Below are positions 18,531 to 28,320 of a DNA stretch of 64,000 bases, piece after piece. The DNA comes from SAR324 cluster bacterium REDSEA-S27_B3 (GTDB lineage Bacteria > SAR324 > NAC60-12), in assembly GCA_001627865.1 (NCBI GenBank), contig LUQO01000004.1:158816-222815 (forward strand). Reading direction: 5' to 3'. Each line of letters begins with the position of its first letter. Positions within the stretch are counted from its first letter, which is position 1. The notes below the pieces were generated by a model. It saw only the letters and a program-made list of their open reading frames with translations. It was not told where the DNA came from and did not search any database. A program made the translations under genes and the position numbers.

Positions 18531-18854
18531 TTACTGGAAAGAAACAGCCTGACCAAGGTTGTCTGAAAGCAAATCGGCCAGACACTGGTAAAATTCCTCC
18601 TGCTCAGCCCTTGCAAACCAGATGTCCTTTTCCTGCAGGAACTGGAAATGCCATGCGCGCGAATTACCTGCCAGCCAGATTTCCTTAATTGCACGCTGGG
18701 TGTTTATTACAACTTTTTTCCCGCTCAATTCAAAATTGACCATCAGCTTGTCCGGTGTGTGGTCGTAGTCAATTTCATCTTCATATTCGTCAAGTTTATC
18801 CTCCACTTTCTGGAACAATTCTTCAACTCTCTTAAAATATTCTTTATTTTCCAT
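18531..18854 (-). CDS. cyaY: Frataxin-like iron donor CyaY
   Basis: A bacterial frataxin homolog of 107 residues that binds iron and modulates Fe-S cluster assembly by IscS. The N-terminal helix is strongly acidic (VEDKLDEYEDEIDYD), followed by the LMVNFELSGKKVVINTQ strands and the IKEIWLA signature. The C-terminal helix carries FYQCLADLL. It converges on moaC with only 14 nt between stops. No isc genes are nearby. Confidence 0.9.
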   Translation of the reverse strand: MENKEYFKRVEELFQKVEDKLDEYEDEIDYDHTPDKLMVNFELSGKKVVINTQRAIKEIWLAGNSRAWHFQFLQEKDIWFARAEQEEFYQCLADLLSDNLGQAVSFQ

Positions 18855-18912
18855 CGATTTTATTTCATTCAGGTTGATGATGATTTAGAAACAGCATTTT
18901 GATGCACCACTT

Positions 18913-19257
18913 TTAATAGAGACAAATCCAGGTAATGATGTCCACTCCTGAACGCAATGGAATATCCCCGTTGTCCACCAATTCATTGTAATACTGTGTT
19001 TTGGATTTGTGAAGTTCCGTGATAAATTCGGACAAATTCCCCTGATTGTCAAAAGCAGGTTGAAATTCGTCAACATAAAATTTCAAGCGCACCTTACCGC
19101 CTGTTACTGAAAGCAGCTTTTTATAAAGATGGAAATCCCAGTTCCAATTCAGTCCGGCATCCAGGAAAGCCAGATTAAAAGCAACTCTGTGTCCATAATT
19201 TTCTGTATCCGCCAATGTGCCGTCCACATCAAAAATAAGCGCTTCCAGTTTTGCCAT
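18913..19257 (-). pseudogene. Truncated HAD-superfamily phosphatase (CbbY-like)
   Basis: Only 114 residues remain of a family that usually runs to about 220-250. The first HAD motif is intact (ALIFDVDGTLADTE), followed by most of the alpha-helical cap including the TGGKVRLKFY segment. The frame stops just after PLRSGV, where the second half of the core should start, so HAD motifs II-IV (Ser/Thr, Lys, acidic pair) are missing. Only 58 nt separate it from cyaY, leaving no room for the rest. It is probably a decayed gene; a small cap-domain protein is the alternative. Confidence 0.7.
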
Positions 19258-19435
19258 TAGTGATTACATATTTTCTGGTTTGAGAAATAATATAAAACGC
19301 ATATGTATGTTATTACCCAGGTTTTGATAGTCAATGCAAATACATTTTCTTTCAAATTGCGTTTTTTTCCTATTGTTTTCAAAATGAGATACGTCTTTCT
19401 GAAGTTTTCAAACAATAACCTCATAACAAAATCAA

Positions 19436-22400
19436 ATGAAACATTTGCTTAAATCAATATTTACATTTTGTTTAATTATTGGAATCTCTGTTTCAGTAAG
19501 CGGAGAAGCTCTGGACAATGCAGATTCACGTTTTCCTGAACGTCAGTATCGTCGCTTTCTGCTACCGAATCAGATGAAGGTTATGCTTATTTCGGATCCC
19601 ACCCTTCAGCGCGGGGCTGCTTCCCTGACGGTTGCTGTAGGCTCAATGAGCGATCAAAAGGAACGATTTGGTCTGGCGCACTTTCTGGAGCACATGTTGT
19701 TCCTGGGAACAGAGAAATATCCTGAAGAAGGCAGCTATCAGAAATTCGTTTCTATACATGATGGATTCAGTAATGCCTATACCGCTGATGATCGCACCAA
19801 CTATCACTTTGAAATTGATCCGGATTATTTAGAAGAAGGTCTTGACCGATTCGCACAATTTTTTCTTGCGCCTCTGTTCAACCAGGAGCTGATTGAAAGA
19901 GAGTTGAAGGCTGTTAATTCAGAACACTCAAAAAATATACCGAATGATTTCCGTAGAATAAGGCAGGTGAAACGCAAAGCCTTTGAGGAAGGTCATCCAG
20001 CCAGAAACTTTGCTACAGGTACTCTTGATACACTTGCAGGTGTGACCAGAGAGGAACTGATGACTTTTTACCAAAAGCATTATTCCAGCAACCGCATGTT
20101 GCTGGCTGTGGCAGGCCCACAGGATTTGGATACTCTTCAGGAATGGGTTGTTCCGCGTTTTGTTTCAGTGAAAAACCTGAACCTGCAGGAAATAAGGGTT
20201 CCAGCAAAATTCATGAAACCCGATCCTCGATTTAGACTGATGCGTGTTAAAACAATCAAGGATACACGCACTCTGACATTGATGTTTGCTTTATCACGAA
20301 CACTTCATTATTACAAAAGTTCGCCACTGGGAATGTTGGGTTTCCTCCTGGGACATGAAGGAAAAGGGAGTTTACTTTCGCTTTTAAAGCGTGAAAATCT
20401 GGCCACAGGTTTGTCTGCAGGGGGTGGAGAATCGAATAAATCATATTCAAGTTTTGAAGTAAAAATTCAGCTTACACCAAAAGGCCTCCGGAACTATAAA
20501 AAAATAATCCGGAATGTTTTTCAATATTTGAGTCTGCTGCGCAAAACAGGATTACCACGCTATGTTTATGATGAAGTAAAACTGATGTCAGAACTGGATT
20601 ACAGATTTGCCGAAAAGCCTGAAGGAACATCGCTGGTTAATGTTTTTTCAACACTGATGATGTATTACCCTTTGCGAACAGTGGAAATTGCTCCGTACCT
20701 TATTACTGAGTTCAAACCGAGAATTTTTGACAGTATGCTCTATAATTTAACTCCGAAAAATATGCTGGCTGTTTTGGCGGCACGGGATGTTAAAACAAAT
20801 CAAAAAGAAGAATTTTATGGAGCTGAGTACTCGCTTACATACAGCGATCCAAAACTGGTAAAGAAATGGCGCAATGTCAAAACTCATTCTGCCTTGAAGC
20901 TTCCGGAAGAAAATCCGTTCCTTCCGGAAAGCATGGATGTATTGCCTTTTGAGGGCGGCATACAGCTCACTCATCAATCGATTAGAGGACTTGAACAAGA
21001 AGGAATCAGTTCTGAATTACTGAAAAGTTTTGAAAAATCGCAGGGCAAAATTTGGAAGACCCTTGATGAGTTGCTGAACTCAGCAGATATACCTTCTCCA
21101 GCAGAAAAAACTGGAGAATTAAAAGAGCTATTACGCAAACACACCTTAGGAGATCCTAAGATTATTCAGGATGATGAGTTTGGCAAAATTTGGTTTCAGC
21201 AGGATTTTCGTTTTGAAACACCAAAAGCTCAGCTGATATTCCGTATCAATACACCTAAAGTTTATTCTTCGCCAAGAAACGCGGTGTTATCTCAGCTGTA
21301 CACTGATGCCATCAGTGAAGGGCTGAATGAATTTGGTTATCCTGTCAGGCTGGCAGGTCTGGAGTATGGTATCAATGTGGATAAAAAAGGAATAAATCTT
21401 ACTTTCAGCGGATATTCAGACAGGATTCTTGAACTGGTGAAAACTGTGGCAGGTCATTTAAAGAAAATCACCATCGATAAAAAAACCTTCAACACTCTCA
21501 AGGAAGTTCGCGCACGGCGCTATCAGAATTTTCATTTTCAGCAGCCATATCAGCAGGCATTTTATTACAGGAGTTTACTGCTGGAAGGAAAAAAATTCTC
21601 CATCATGGAGTATGAAAAAGAAATCAAGAAAATACGTTTGAATGATGTTAAGAAATTCACTAAAAAATTATTTGAACGTATATATATTGAGGGCCTTGCT
21701 TACGGTAATTTGCGTGCTGAACCTGCGCGAGAAGCGGCAGCAATTTTGCGGCAAAAACTTGAGGCAAAGCCTCTTCCTGAAACAGAACGTTTCCGGGACA
21801 GTGTTATACAGGTTCCTCCTGGAAAATCTCACGCGTTCACTCGTAATATGCAGGTTGATAATACTGCACTGGTAACAGAAACACAGATTGGGCAGCTTAA
21901 CCCTAAACTGCAGGCATCATTGCTGGTGATCGACAACTTGCTCCAGCCGCAGTTTTATAATGAACTGCGTACCAGTCAGCAACTGGGCTACATTGTTAAT
22001 TCAGGCATGACGTTAATGGAGAAAACTCTGGGCTTAATATTTCTAGTACAATCTGGCGAATACGATGCAGAAATCCTGGAACAAAGGATGGATGTTTTTC
22101 TCACAAAATTTTACAAATCACTCGAAGACATTCCTGAAAAAGATTTTACAAAAATAAAGAAATCCGTTCTGCACAGTAAACTTCAGAAGACCACATCTGT
22201 TTCAAGCGAAGCCGATCGGCTGTTTACTATTGCTTTTGAACGAAACGCGGAGTTTGATTTAAACAGTAAAGGGATCACAGCTCTTGAAGAACTTAAACCG
22301 GAGGATATTTTGAGTGTTGTAAACAACTATATGCTGCCGTCTAATCAGCGCAGGCTGATTTTAAGAATGACAGGAAAAAACCATCCGGAAGGAGAGTCAG

Positions 22401-22471
22401 CGGGAAAACCAATTATCTCAATTGCTGATTTTAAACAGTTGTATACTTGTCCGGAAAACTGTCTTCCCTGA
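19436..22471 (+). CDS. M16 family zinc protease, pitrilysin/insulysin-like
   Basis: A periplasmic metalloprotease that degrades peptides within a closed clamshell chamber. The 1011 residues start with a signal peptide (LIIGISVSVSGEA). The inverted zinc motif HFLEHMLF gives His82, Glu85 and His86; the distal ligand Glu163 is in ELKAVNSEH. Four M16 modules are expected at this length, and the later inactive half contains the NELRTSQQLGY motif typical of pitrilysin. It stands alone on the plus strand with a 180-nt AT-rich upstream region. Confidence 0.92.
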   Translation: MKHLLKSIFTFCLIIGISVSVSGEALDNADSRFPERQYRRFLLPNQMKVMLISDPTLQRGAASLTVAVGSMSDQKERFGLAHFLEHMLFLGTEKYPEEGSYQKFVSIHDGFSNAYTADDRTNYHFEIDPDYLEEGLDRFAQFFLAPLFNQELIERELKAVNSEHSKNIPNDFRRIRQVKRKAFEEGHPARNFATGTLDTLAGVTREELMTFYQKHYSSNRMLLAVAGPQDLDTLQEWVVPRFVSVKNLNLQEIRVPAKFMKPDPRFRLMRVKTIKDTRTLTLMFALSRTLHYYKSSPLGMLGFLLGHEGKGSLLSLLKRENLATGLSAGGGESNKSYSSFEVKIQLTPKGLRNYKKIIRNVFQYLSLLRKTGLPRYVYDEVKLMSELDYRFAEKPEGTSLVNVFSTLMMYYPLRTVEIAPYLITEFKPRIFDSMLYNLTPKNMLAVLAARDVKTNQKEEFYGAEYSLTYSDPKLVKKWRNVKTHSALKLPEENPFLPESMDVLPFEGGIQLTHQSIRGLEQEGISSELLKSFEKSQGKIWKTLDELLNSADIPSPAEKTGELKELLRKHTLGDPKIIQDDEFGKIWFQQDFRFETPKAQLIFRINTPKVYSSPRNAVLSQLYTDAISEGLNEFGYPVRLAGLEYGINVDKKGINLTFSGYSDRILELVKTVAGHLKKITIDKKTFNTLKEVRARRYQNFHFQQPYQQAFYYRSLLLEGKKFSIMEYEKEIKKIRLNDVKKFTKKLFERIYIEGLAYGNLRAEPAREAAAILRQKLEAKPLPETERFRDSVIQVPPGKSHAFTRNMQVDNTALVTETQIGQLNPKLQASLLVIDNLLQPQFYNELRTSQQLGYIVNSGMTLMEKTLGLIFLVQSGEYDAEILEQRMDVFLTKFYKSLEDIPEKDFTKIKKSVLHSKLQKTTSVSSEADRLFTIAFERNAEFDLNSKGITALEELKPEDILSVVNNYMLPSNQRRLILRMTGKNHPEGESAGKPIISIADFKQLYTCPENCLP

Positions 22472-22602
22472 TTTCAGACTTCATTTGCTGAAAGAGTATA
22501 TTTTGATTAACAGAAACGTGTTTATTTTTTATGTGGTATGAACCTTGCGAGTACTTTTTTTGCAGGAAAATTTAGAATACTACAATAAAAAAATACCTGG
22601 AA

Positions 22603-22926
22603 ATGAGTACTGAAAACAGAGTTCACCTGGAAATTGATCAGCAAAGGCGTATTGGAATCGCAGATGTGATCAGCATGCTGAAAGGATTGCGCAGCGAAGC
22701 GAAAATTAAGATTGTTCAAGCTTCTGACGCGCATGAAGATGCATTTAGATCAAAACGCAGCAAAGGTAACAGTGGTTCCTCCAGGTATGATATTTCCTCC
22801 CAGGATTCTTTTGACAAATCTCTGTCTGTAAAAGGAAACACAGATTTGCCGCAAATACGTGAACTGAACGATATTGCCGCTCTGCTGCGAAGCATGGATA
22901 TGCCTCAAAGCCAGCTATCTTCCTAG
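22603..22926 (+). CDS. Hypothetical protein, 107 residues
   Basis: I do not recognise this protein. A basic N-terminal part (about residues 1-60, with an IADVISMLKGLR helix) is followed by a Ser/Lys-rich linker and a short C-terminal helix (IRELNDIAALLRSMD). No signal peptide or membrane segment is present. Its end overlaps the convergent HTH gene by 4 nt. The ATG is preceded by GGAAATG-like sequence with only a weak ribosome site. Coding is supported mainly by length and ordinary composition. Confidence 0.5.
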   Translation: MSTENRVHLEIDQQRRIGIADVISMLKGLRSEAKIKIVQASDAHEDAFRSKRSKGNSGSSRYDISSQDSFDKSLSVKGNTDLPQIRELNDIAALLRSMDMPQSQLSS

Positions 22927-23546
22927 ATAACTCCTAATACTTTAAGCCGTTTCCTGTAGGAACTTACAGCACTTTCCGGAATTGATATGCCTGCTTCGCG
23001 TGCAACTCTGCAAAGTTTTTTAGCAGGATAGAGCGGCTGTTCTCGTAATATTTCAAATAAAAAACTCAGACTATCGGAATCAAGCAGTCTGTGAGCAGGT
23101 TCGGCAAGTTCTTCAATTGCATCAAGGCTGATGTTGTAAGCCTGGCCAATTTCCCTCCAGTCATTTTCCTCCAATAAATCTCTGATTTCTTTCTGCTCAG
23201 CAAGACTGATTTGATTAAGACTTCTTGGAACTGAAACTCCACACTGTTTACACCAGCGTCGTATTGTACTTTCCTTGACTCCAGCCTCAGCGCTGATATT
23301 TTCAACTGATTCACCAGCTTCTATTCTTCCAACCAGTATTTCCCGTTCTGACTCTGTAAAGCGAATGCTCTTTGCAGTCTTTTTGTTTAATCGCGTGGAT
23401 TCCATTTCCCTGGCAATTGCTTTCACAGCAGAGATTTTCAGATCAAATATTTCTGCCACTTCAGCAATTTTTTTGCCCTTATCCAACTCGATGGCGATCT
23501 CGATGTTCAAGAGTTCTTGATTGACTCGATTAGATGTTGCTGACAT
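22923..23546 (-). CDS. Multi-helix-turn-helix DNA-binding protein, unknown
   Basis: About 207 residues made almost entirely of helix-turn-helix-like units. They are: KIAEVAEIFDLKISAVKAIA; SVENISAEAGVKESTIRRW, which resembles a transposase N-terminal HTH; WREIGQAYNISLDAIEELA; and AKKLCRVAREAGISIPESAV. No integrase or transposase catalytic core follows. I prefer the ATG at 23546; an upstream ATG at 23585 adds 13 residues that look like AT-rich non-coding sequence. It could be a nucleoid or regulatory protein, or derived from a transposase. Function is unknown. Confidence 0.6.
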   Translation of the reverse strand: MSATSNRVNQELLNIEIAIELDKGKKIAEVAEIFDLKISAVKAIAREMESTRLNKKTAKSIRFTESEREILVGRIEAGESVENISAEAGVKESTIRRWCKQCGVSVPRSLNQISLAEQKEIRDLLEENDWREIGQAYNISLDAIEELAEPAHRLLDSDSLSFLFEILREQPLYPAKKLCRVAREAGISIPESAVSSYRKRLKVLGVI

Positions 23547-23782
23547 TGAGTAAATGTATGAAAGAAATATGTTTTTTATCTGCATAACTGCTCACACTAA
23601 ATGAGGTCTTTTTGAATACATGGTCAAGACATTCTTGACAAGCTGTGCTTCCTTTGCGATGCTGAGAACAAGTATTAAGGGGAAACAGCCCAGGATAATG
23701 GATTCCCCCTGATTAAAAGTGTGCTGATACAAAAGTTCTATTTTTGCATCCGGACATTAATTTGTATTTTGGAGTGAGGGTG

Positions 23783-24265
23783 ATGGAGGAAAGTTATAAT
23801 ACAATCATAGAATTTCGCATTATACCTGAATGTCTTGAGAAAATAAGCGACGACGGAAAAGTTTGGCTGGCACAGGCAATTTCGAATATCCTGATTGCTG
23901 ATAAGCAGCTTTCCCCGGAAGAAAAAGGATACTTCAAAGACGCGATTATGATGGTTGATAATGATGACCTGCGAAATGTATTAATTGAATCAATAAAAAA
24001 TCGTGAAATTATGGAACTGGGAGAATTTTCAGAAGACCGTGAGTATGCTGGACATATCTTCTTCTTTCTTGGGATGCTTATTGCCGCGGATGGGAAGATA
24101 AAAACTTCTGAAGTTAAAATGCTTTCAACAATATGCGGCAAGCTTGGATTCCCACCTGATTCTTCAAGAATGGTATTGCGCTGGGTTACCGAATTGATCA
24201 AACTCAACAATAATAGAAATAAGATCATTGAAGATTTAAAAGAAATCAGACCGGTATTTGTTTGA
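23783..24265 (+). CDS. TerB-like domain protein
   Basis: An all-helical acidic protein of about 160 residues from the ATG at 23783, preceded by GGAG; an earlier TTG at 23744 is less likely. Two similar halves, ISNILIADKQLSPEEKGYF and GMLIAADGKIKTSEVKML, show the DG/D-K-x-L/I-S-x-E pattern of TerB (tellurite resistance) domains, which bind metal through acidic residues. No other ter genes are present, so a tellurite role should not be assumed. It lies 52 nt upstream of the next gene. Confidence 0.6.
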   Translation: MEESYNTIIEFRIIPECLEKISDDGKVWLAQAISNILIADKQLSPEEKGYFKDAIMMVDNDDLRNVLIESIKNREIMELGEFSEDREYAGHIFFFLGMLIAADGKIKTSEVKMLSTICGKLGFPPDSSRMVLRWVTELIKLNNNRNKIIEDLKEIRPVFV

Positions 24266-24317
24266 GAGCTTTAGTAATCCATATTGACTTCATAAGAACT
24301 TTTCCACGCTGTTTTAA

Positions 24318-25247
24318 ATGTCGATATTAATTTGCATACCGGACACATTTGAGCCGGAATCTTTGAGTTCAGCCTTACTTTCTATTGACTCAAACCTGCA
24401 AATAGAAATCGGTCCGGAAAATGTGAAAAATCCATTAGCAGTAGAATTTGCTGTTGTTTGGAAACATCCTGAGGGGCTTTTACTCAATTACCCAAATTTG
24501 AAAGCAATTTCATCATACGGGCATGGAGTGGATGGTTTGTTTTCAGATAAGAAACTTCCACAAGACGTACCCGTTGTACGTATAAAAGATGAAACAATGG
24601 CTGAGTTGATGAGTGAATATTTACTGGCTGTTGTGCTTCTCAAACGGAGGCAGCTGCTGGAATACGCAAATAATCCGGAATTCAGTGCATGGGGAACTTC
24701 CAGACCTCATCCGGGGAATCAAATCGGCATACTTGGTCTGGGATATCTGGGACAGGCAGCAGCGAAAGTATTTTTAAACATGGGGTTTGATGTTGCCGGA
24801 TGGAGCCGTAGAAAGAAACAAATTAATGGTGTCAACTGTTTTTCAGAAACTGAAGGAATGATTCAGATGCTTAACAAAACTGATTATCTGATCAATTTGC
24901 TTCCAAACACTACTGCCACTCAGGATTTGTTAAACACCCAGACTTTGACTCAGCTGAAACGTGGTGCATATATAATTAATGTAGGAAGGGGGCAGACACT
25001 TGTGGATGAAGATCTGATTGCCTTACTTGATGATGGCCATTTATCCGGAGCGTGTCTCGATGTATTCCGGACGGAACCACTGCCAGCAGAACATCCATTC
25101 CGTAAACATAGTAAAGTACTTGTCACTCCACACAATTCCAGCGAAACTCCTGCTGAATCTGTTGCGCCGCAAATACTTGAGAATTACCGAAGGGCCATAT
25201 CCGGGAAACAACTATTGAACATGGTTGACTTAGAGCATGGCTATTGA
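24318..25247 (+). CDS. D-isomer-specific 2-hydroxyacid dehydrogenase (GhrA-like)
   Basis: An NAD(P)-dependent reductase of 2-keto acids such as glyoxylate or hydroxypyruvate. The 309 residues match the short GhrA subgroup. The Rossmann motif GILGLGYLGQAAAKVF has its basic residues in GWSRRKK, suggesting NADPH. The substrate Arg lies in NVGRGQ, the Asp/Glu pair in LDVFRTEPLP, and the catalytic His in VTPHNSSETP. It begins a run of five closely spaced plus-strand genes ending at the polyprenyl synthase. Confidence 0.9.
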   Translation: MSILICIPDTFEPESLSSALLSIDSNLQIEIGPENVKNPLAVEFAVVWKHPEGLLLNYPNLKAISSYGHGVDGLFSDKKLPQDVPVVRIKDETMAELMSEYLLAVVLLKRRQLLEYANNPEFSAWGTSRPHPGNQIGILGLGYLGQAAAKVFLNMGFDVAGWSRRKKQINGVNCFSETEGMIQMLNKTDYLINLLPNTTATQDLLNTQTLTQLKRGAYIINVGRGQTLVDEDLIALLDDGHLSGACLDVFRTEPLPAEHPFRKHSKVLVTPHNSSETPAESVAPQILENYRRAISGKQLLNMVDLEHGY

Positions 25248-25250
25248 TCC

Positions 25251-26387
25251 ATGAATCCCCGCTTTTTATTTTCTCCCCAAATTTCCTGTTTCCTTTTTCT
25301 TTTGTTCAGTAGTGTGTGGCTGGTTTCCTGTGGTTTACGGACAGCCCCGAGATTTATTCCGGAAGTAAAATCAAAACCAACATTCTCTGACTTAAAAATA
25401 CAGCAGCGCGATAATCGAGTACGTTTATCCTGGAGAATCAAACAGACTGAGAGAAATCAGAGATTGATGAAGTTTGGAACAGAGCAGGATGAGGAAGATT
25501 ATTTCCTGATTCAGAAACAGCTTATTCAACTTAATTGCAGAAATTGTGAGGTGATAGAACTGCCTGAAGAACGGGTGTTATTTAATAGTGACTCATTAGT
25601 TCAGGAAGCGAATCAATTTTATTATTATATGGAACTTCCAGAAACAGGCTTATATATACATCAATATCAGCTTAGTCATCGTGGACCTGATAATGAGAAT
25701 ATGTCTCCTGCACAAACTGTAAGATTGAAACTGAGTAATTTGTTTCCAGCAGTGCCTGTGCCGAAACTGGATATTGTTCAAATTGAAGATGAAAGTCAAA
25801 TTGTACGATTCCCTTTTGGCAAAGTTGTGTTACATAAAAAAACTTCCGTTTCAGGAAAAGAAGAAAAAATACAGCTAAAGGAAATAGGAGAAACTGAAGA
25901 ATCTGGAGAACTTCCTTTACAAATGCAGCCATTAATCGAGACAAGGGTATTTATATTGAGACTGTCCTGGCCTCAGCAATTAAATAATAGTTTGAGTGGT
26001 ATATCAGGTGAAGGAGACTCTTTTGAGAATCAGGGACATTATCTGACTCATCTGTACCGTACTGTCAATGAGGCTAAGTGGCAGGAAACTCCGATTAACA
26101 GTGTTTCTGCCTCAAATAACTACTACCTGGACAAACTTAAAATACGAATTCCACCCCCAAATCGACCTCATTTAGCAGATACTCATCCGGATATGTTCAA
26201 CTCAAAAATCCTGTTTTATATTGATTTGTCAGGTGAATATGTAGATACTTGGCGGTATAAAATGAGGTTGGTTGACCGTTTTGGAAATGAAAGTGAAGCA
26301 TCGGAAACGGTCATCTTTCGATTGCCTGATACCTCTATTTTAGCAAATAGTTTTAGTAAAAAGATTTTGGTTCCTCTCGCTGATTGA
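25251..26387 (+). CDS. Lipoprotein of unknown function, 378 residues
   Basis: A signal peptide with lipobox (WLVSCG, Cys at about residue 27) predicts a lipid-anchored envelope protein. The segment after the lipobox, LRTAPRFIP, is of the kind seen in small proteobacterial lipoproteins. The rest is rich in beta-strand-like sequence resembling fibronectin-type modules (VRLSWRIKQTE; DTWRYKMRLVDRFGNES near the C-terminus). It begins 3 nt after the dehydrogenase stop and 3 nt before the TPR lipoprotein, implying co-translation. I do not recognise the family. Confidence 0.72.
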   Translation: MNPRFLFSPQISCFLFLLFSSVWLVSCGLRTAPRFIPEVKSKPTFSDLKIQQRDNRVRLSWRIKQTERNQRLMKFGTEQDEEDYFLIQKQLIQLNCRNCEVIELPEERVLFNSDSLVQEANQFYYYMELPETGLYIHQYQLSHRGPDNENMSPAQTVRLKLSNLFPAVPVPKLDIVQIEDESQIVRFPFGKVVLHKKTSVSGKEEKIQLKEIGETEESGELPLQMQPLIETRVFILRLSWPQQLNNSLSGISGEGDSFENQGHYLTHLYRTVNEAKWQETPINSVSASNNYYLDKLKIRIPPPNRPHLADTHPDMFNSKILFYIDLSGEYVDTWRYKMRLVDRFGNESEASETVIFRLPDTSILANSFSKKILVPLAD

Positions 26388-26390
26388 CCT

Positions 26391-28307
26391 GTGAGAATTA
26401 TTTTTAACTTCTTGTTAGCAGTTTTAACTCTTCTAACTTTCGCCTGTACAGAAAACGGTAATAACGTTCAGGAATTTCTGCTCACCGCAGAAAATGTGGA
26501 TAGTTATATTGATGAGCAGAGAAAAATTGTTGAGAGTGATCAGGAAAACGCGCAAGCAAATTTTAATTTAGCCAGATCATATTATTTCATAAATGAGTTT
26601 GAAAAAGCGGAACACTATGCCCGGCGCGCCACGCGTTTTGATCCTATTAATGCCAGATATTATGAAATGCTGGGCAGTCTTGCTTTCGCGCTGGAACGTT
26701 ATGGCGACGCAATCACAGAGTTAGCAACAGCTGTTAGAATTGCTCCTGAAAGGGTTTCTGTTTATCTGAAACTTGCTGCCACCTATGAGAAAATTGATGA
26801 AGATGGACGAGCTGTTTCCTCCCTGGTTCAGGCTCTTCAAATAGATCGGCATTACTCGGAAGCACTGTATCATTTAGCACGTATTAATTTGCGCCAGCGT
26901 GAATTTGAGGGTTCATTACAAACACTTGAAACTTTGTTGAAACTGGAGCCGCAAAATAAAGAGGCTCTGCTGATGAGAATTCAGACTTACACTCTTCAAG
27001 GCAGCTATTATTACGCGCAAACCCTGGCTGAAGAAATGTTGAATAAATTTCCTGATTACGCTCCGGTCAGGCGTGAGTTGCTCAGAATAAATTTTGCTCA
27101 GCAACAATGGCCGGAAGCACAGGCCATGCTCACAAAACTAAGAGCTAAAAATACTCTTTCTCCTGAAGATCAGCTGATTGAAGCATATTTGCTTATACAT
27201 CAGAAACAAGAAAAAGAAGCCCGACAGCGCTTTGAAGCGATTCTTGAAAAAAACCCCAAAAATGTGGATGCGATCATGGGTCTGGCAGTACAGTTGCTGC
27301 GTAAGGGGTTTTTGGAGGATTCACTCAACTGGCTTAATCGTGGATTGGAAATCAACTCTCGACTTGCTAAAGCACATTATTTACGATCCTCGATATTATT
27401 CAGACAAGGTGACTATTTGCAGGGAGATCTTGCGATCGCCAGGGCATTGGAATTAGACTCTGCCAATCCATCATATCAGCTTCTTTTTTTACGTAGACAA
27501 TTGATGAAAGGAGAACTGGTAGTGGTTGAAAAGCAATTGAAGAGGATTCAGGAAAAACATCCATTGAACACAGAGGCTTTGCTGCTTCAGGCTGATTTGT
27601 ACAAAAGCAGGGGGAATTCGGCTGAAGCAGAAAAACTGCTGAGACAAGCCATCCTGGTTCAGGATTCACCTTCGATACATTTTTCATTGGCCAGGGTGCT
27701 GTTTCAGCAAAGCAAGTACCGCTCAGTTTTGGAAGTCACAACGCCTTTAATGGAAGTTCTTTCTGGTAATTGGGAAGTAGTTTATTTACATGCTTTAACT
27801 TTAAGTCGTGTAGGACGCTACGAAGAAGCGCTTGGGATAAGTCAGCCATATCTGCAAAGAAAGGAAAGTCAGGGATATGCACATCGTCTGGTTGGAGATT
27901 TATTGCGTTATAAAGGGAAGGAACAGGACGCGCAAAAAGTTTATCTCGAAGGACTGGAACAGTTTCCCGGACATCTTTTTCTGGCAGATGGATTAAGCGC
28001 GTCATTAACGATGACTGAAAATTGGGTGCAGGTACAGGAACTGCTGGAAACAACATTGGAACAAAGTCAGCGACTGAAAGGGAATCCGCCGATACAGCTC
28101 ATTTTTCTGGATCGCTTGGCGGTAGCATATCAGCGTCTGGAAAATTCTGAGAAAAAACTTCAAATATTAAGAGAATATCATCAAAATAATGATCCACTTA
28201 CAGCTGCGCAATTGAATTCACTGGAAGAACAGCTTTTGTTCCCAATTTCTTTGCCATCTCTTGACAAAGCGCTTTCTCCATTATTAATTCCATCGAGGAT
28301 GAACTAA
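26391..28307 (+). CDS. TPR-repeat lipoprotein
   Basis: A 638-residue protein with a GTG start and a lipobox-type signal (LLTFAC, Cys at about residue 19). More than a dozen tetratricopeptide repeats fill the rest, e.g. ARSYYFINEFEKAEHYARRA and AVRIAPERVSVYLKLAATYE, forming a protein-protein interaction scaffold on the envelope. Similar TPR lipoproteins assist export or exopolysaccharide assembly. It is coupled to the preceding lipoprotein (3 nt) and followed after 13 nt by the carboxylase fusion. Confidence 0.85.
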   Translation: MRIIFNFLLAVLTLLTFACTENGNNVQEFLLTAENVDSYIDEQRKIVESDQENAQANFNLARSYYFINEFEKAEHYARRATRFDPINARYYEMLGSLAFALERYGDAITELATAVRIAPERVSVYLKLAATYEKIDEDGRAVSSLVQALQIDRHYSEALYHLARINLRQREFEGSLQTLETLLKLEPQNKEALLMRIQTYTLQGSYYYAQTLAEEMLNKFPDYAPVRRELLRINFAQQQWPEAQAMLTKLRAKNTLSPEDQLIEAYLLIHQKQEKEARQRFEAILEKNPKNVDAIMGLAVQLLRKGFLEDSLNWLNRGLEINSRLAKAHYLRSSILFRQGDYLQGDLAIARALELDSANPSYQLLFLRRQLMKGELVVVEKQLKRIQEKHPLNTEALLLQADLYKSRGNSAEAEKLLRQAILVQDSPSIHFSLARVLFQQSKYRSVLEVTTPLMEVLSGNWEVVYLHALTLSRVGRYEEALGISQPYLQRKESQGYAHRLVGDLLRYKGKEQDAQKVYLEGLEQFPGHLFLADGLSASLTMTENWVQVQELLETTLEQSQRLKGNPPIQLIFLDRLAVAYQRLENSEKKLQILREYHQNNDPLTAAQLNSLEEQLLFPISLPSLDKALSPLLIPSRMN

Positions 28308-28320
28308 ACAGAAGCTATAA

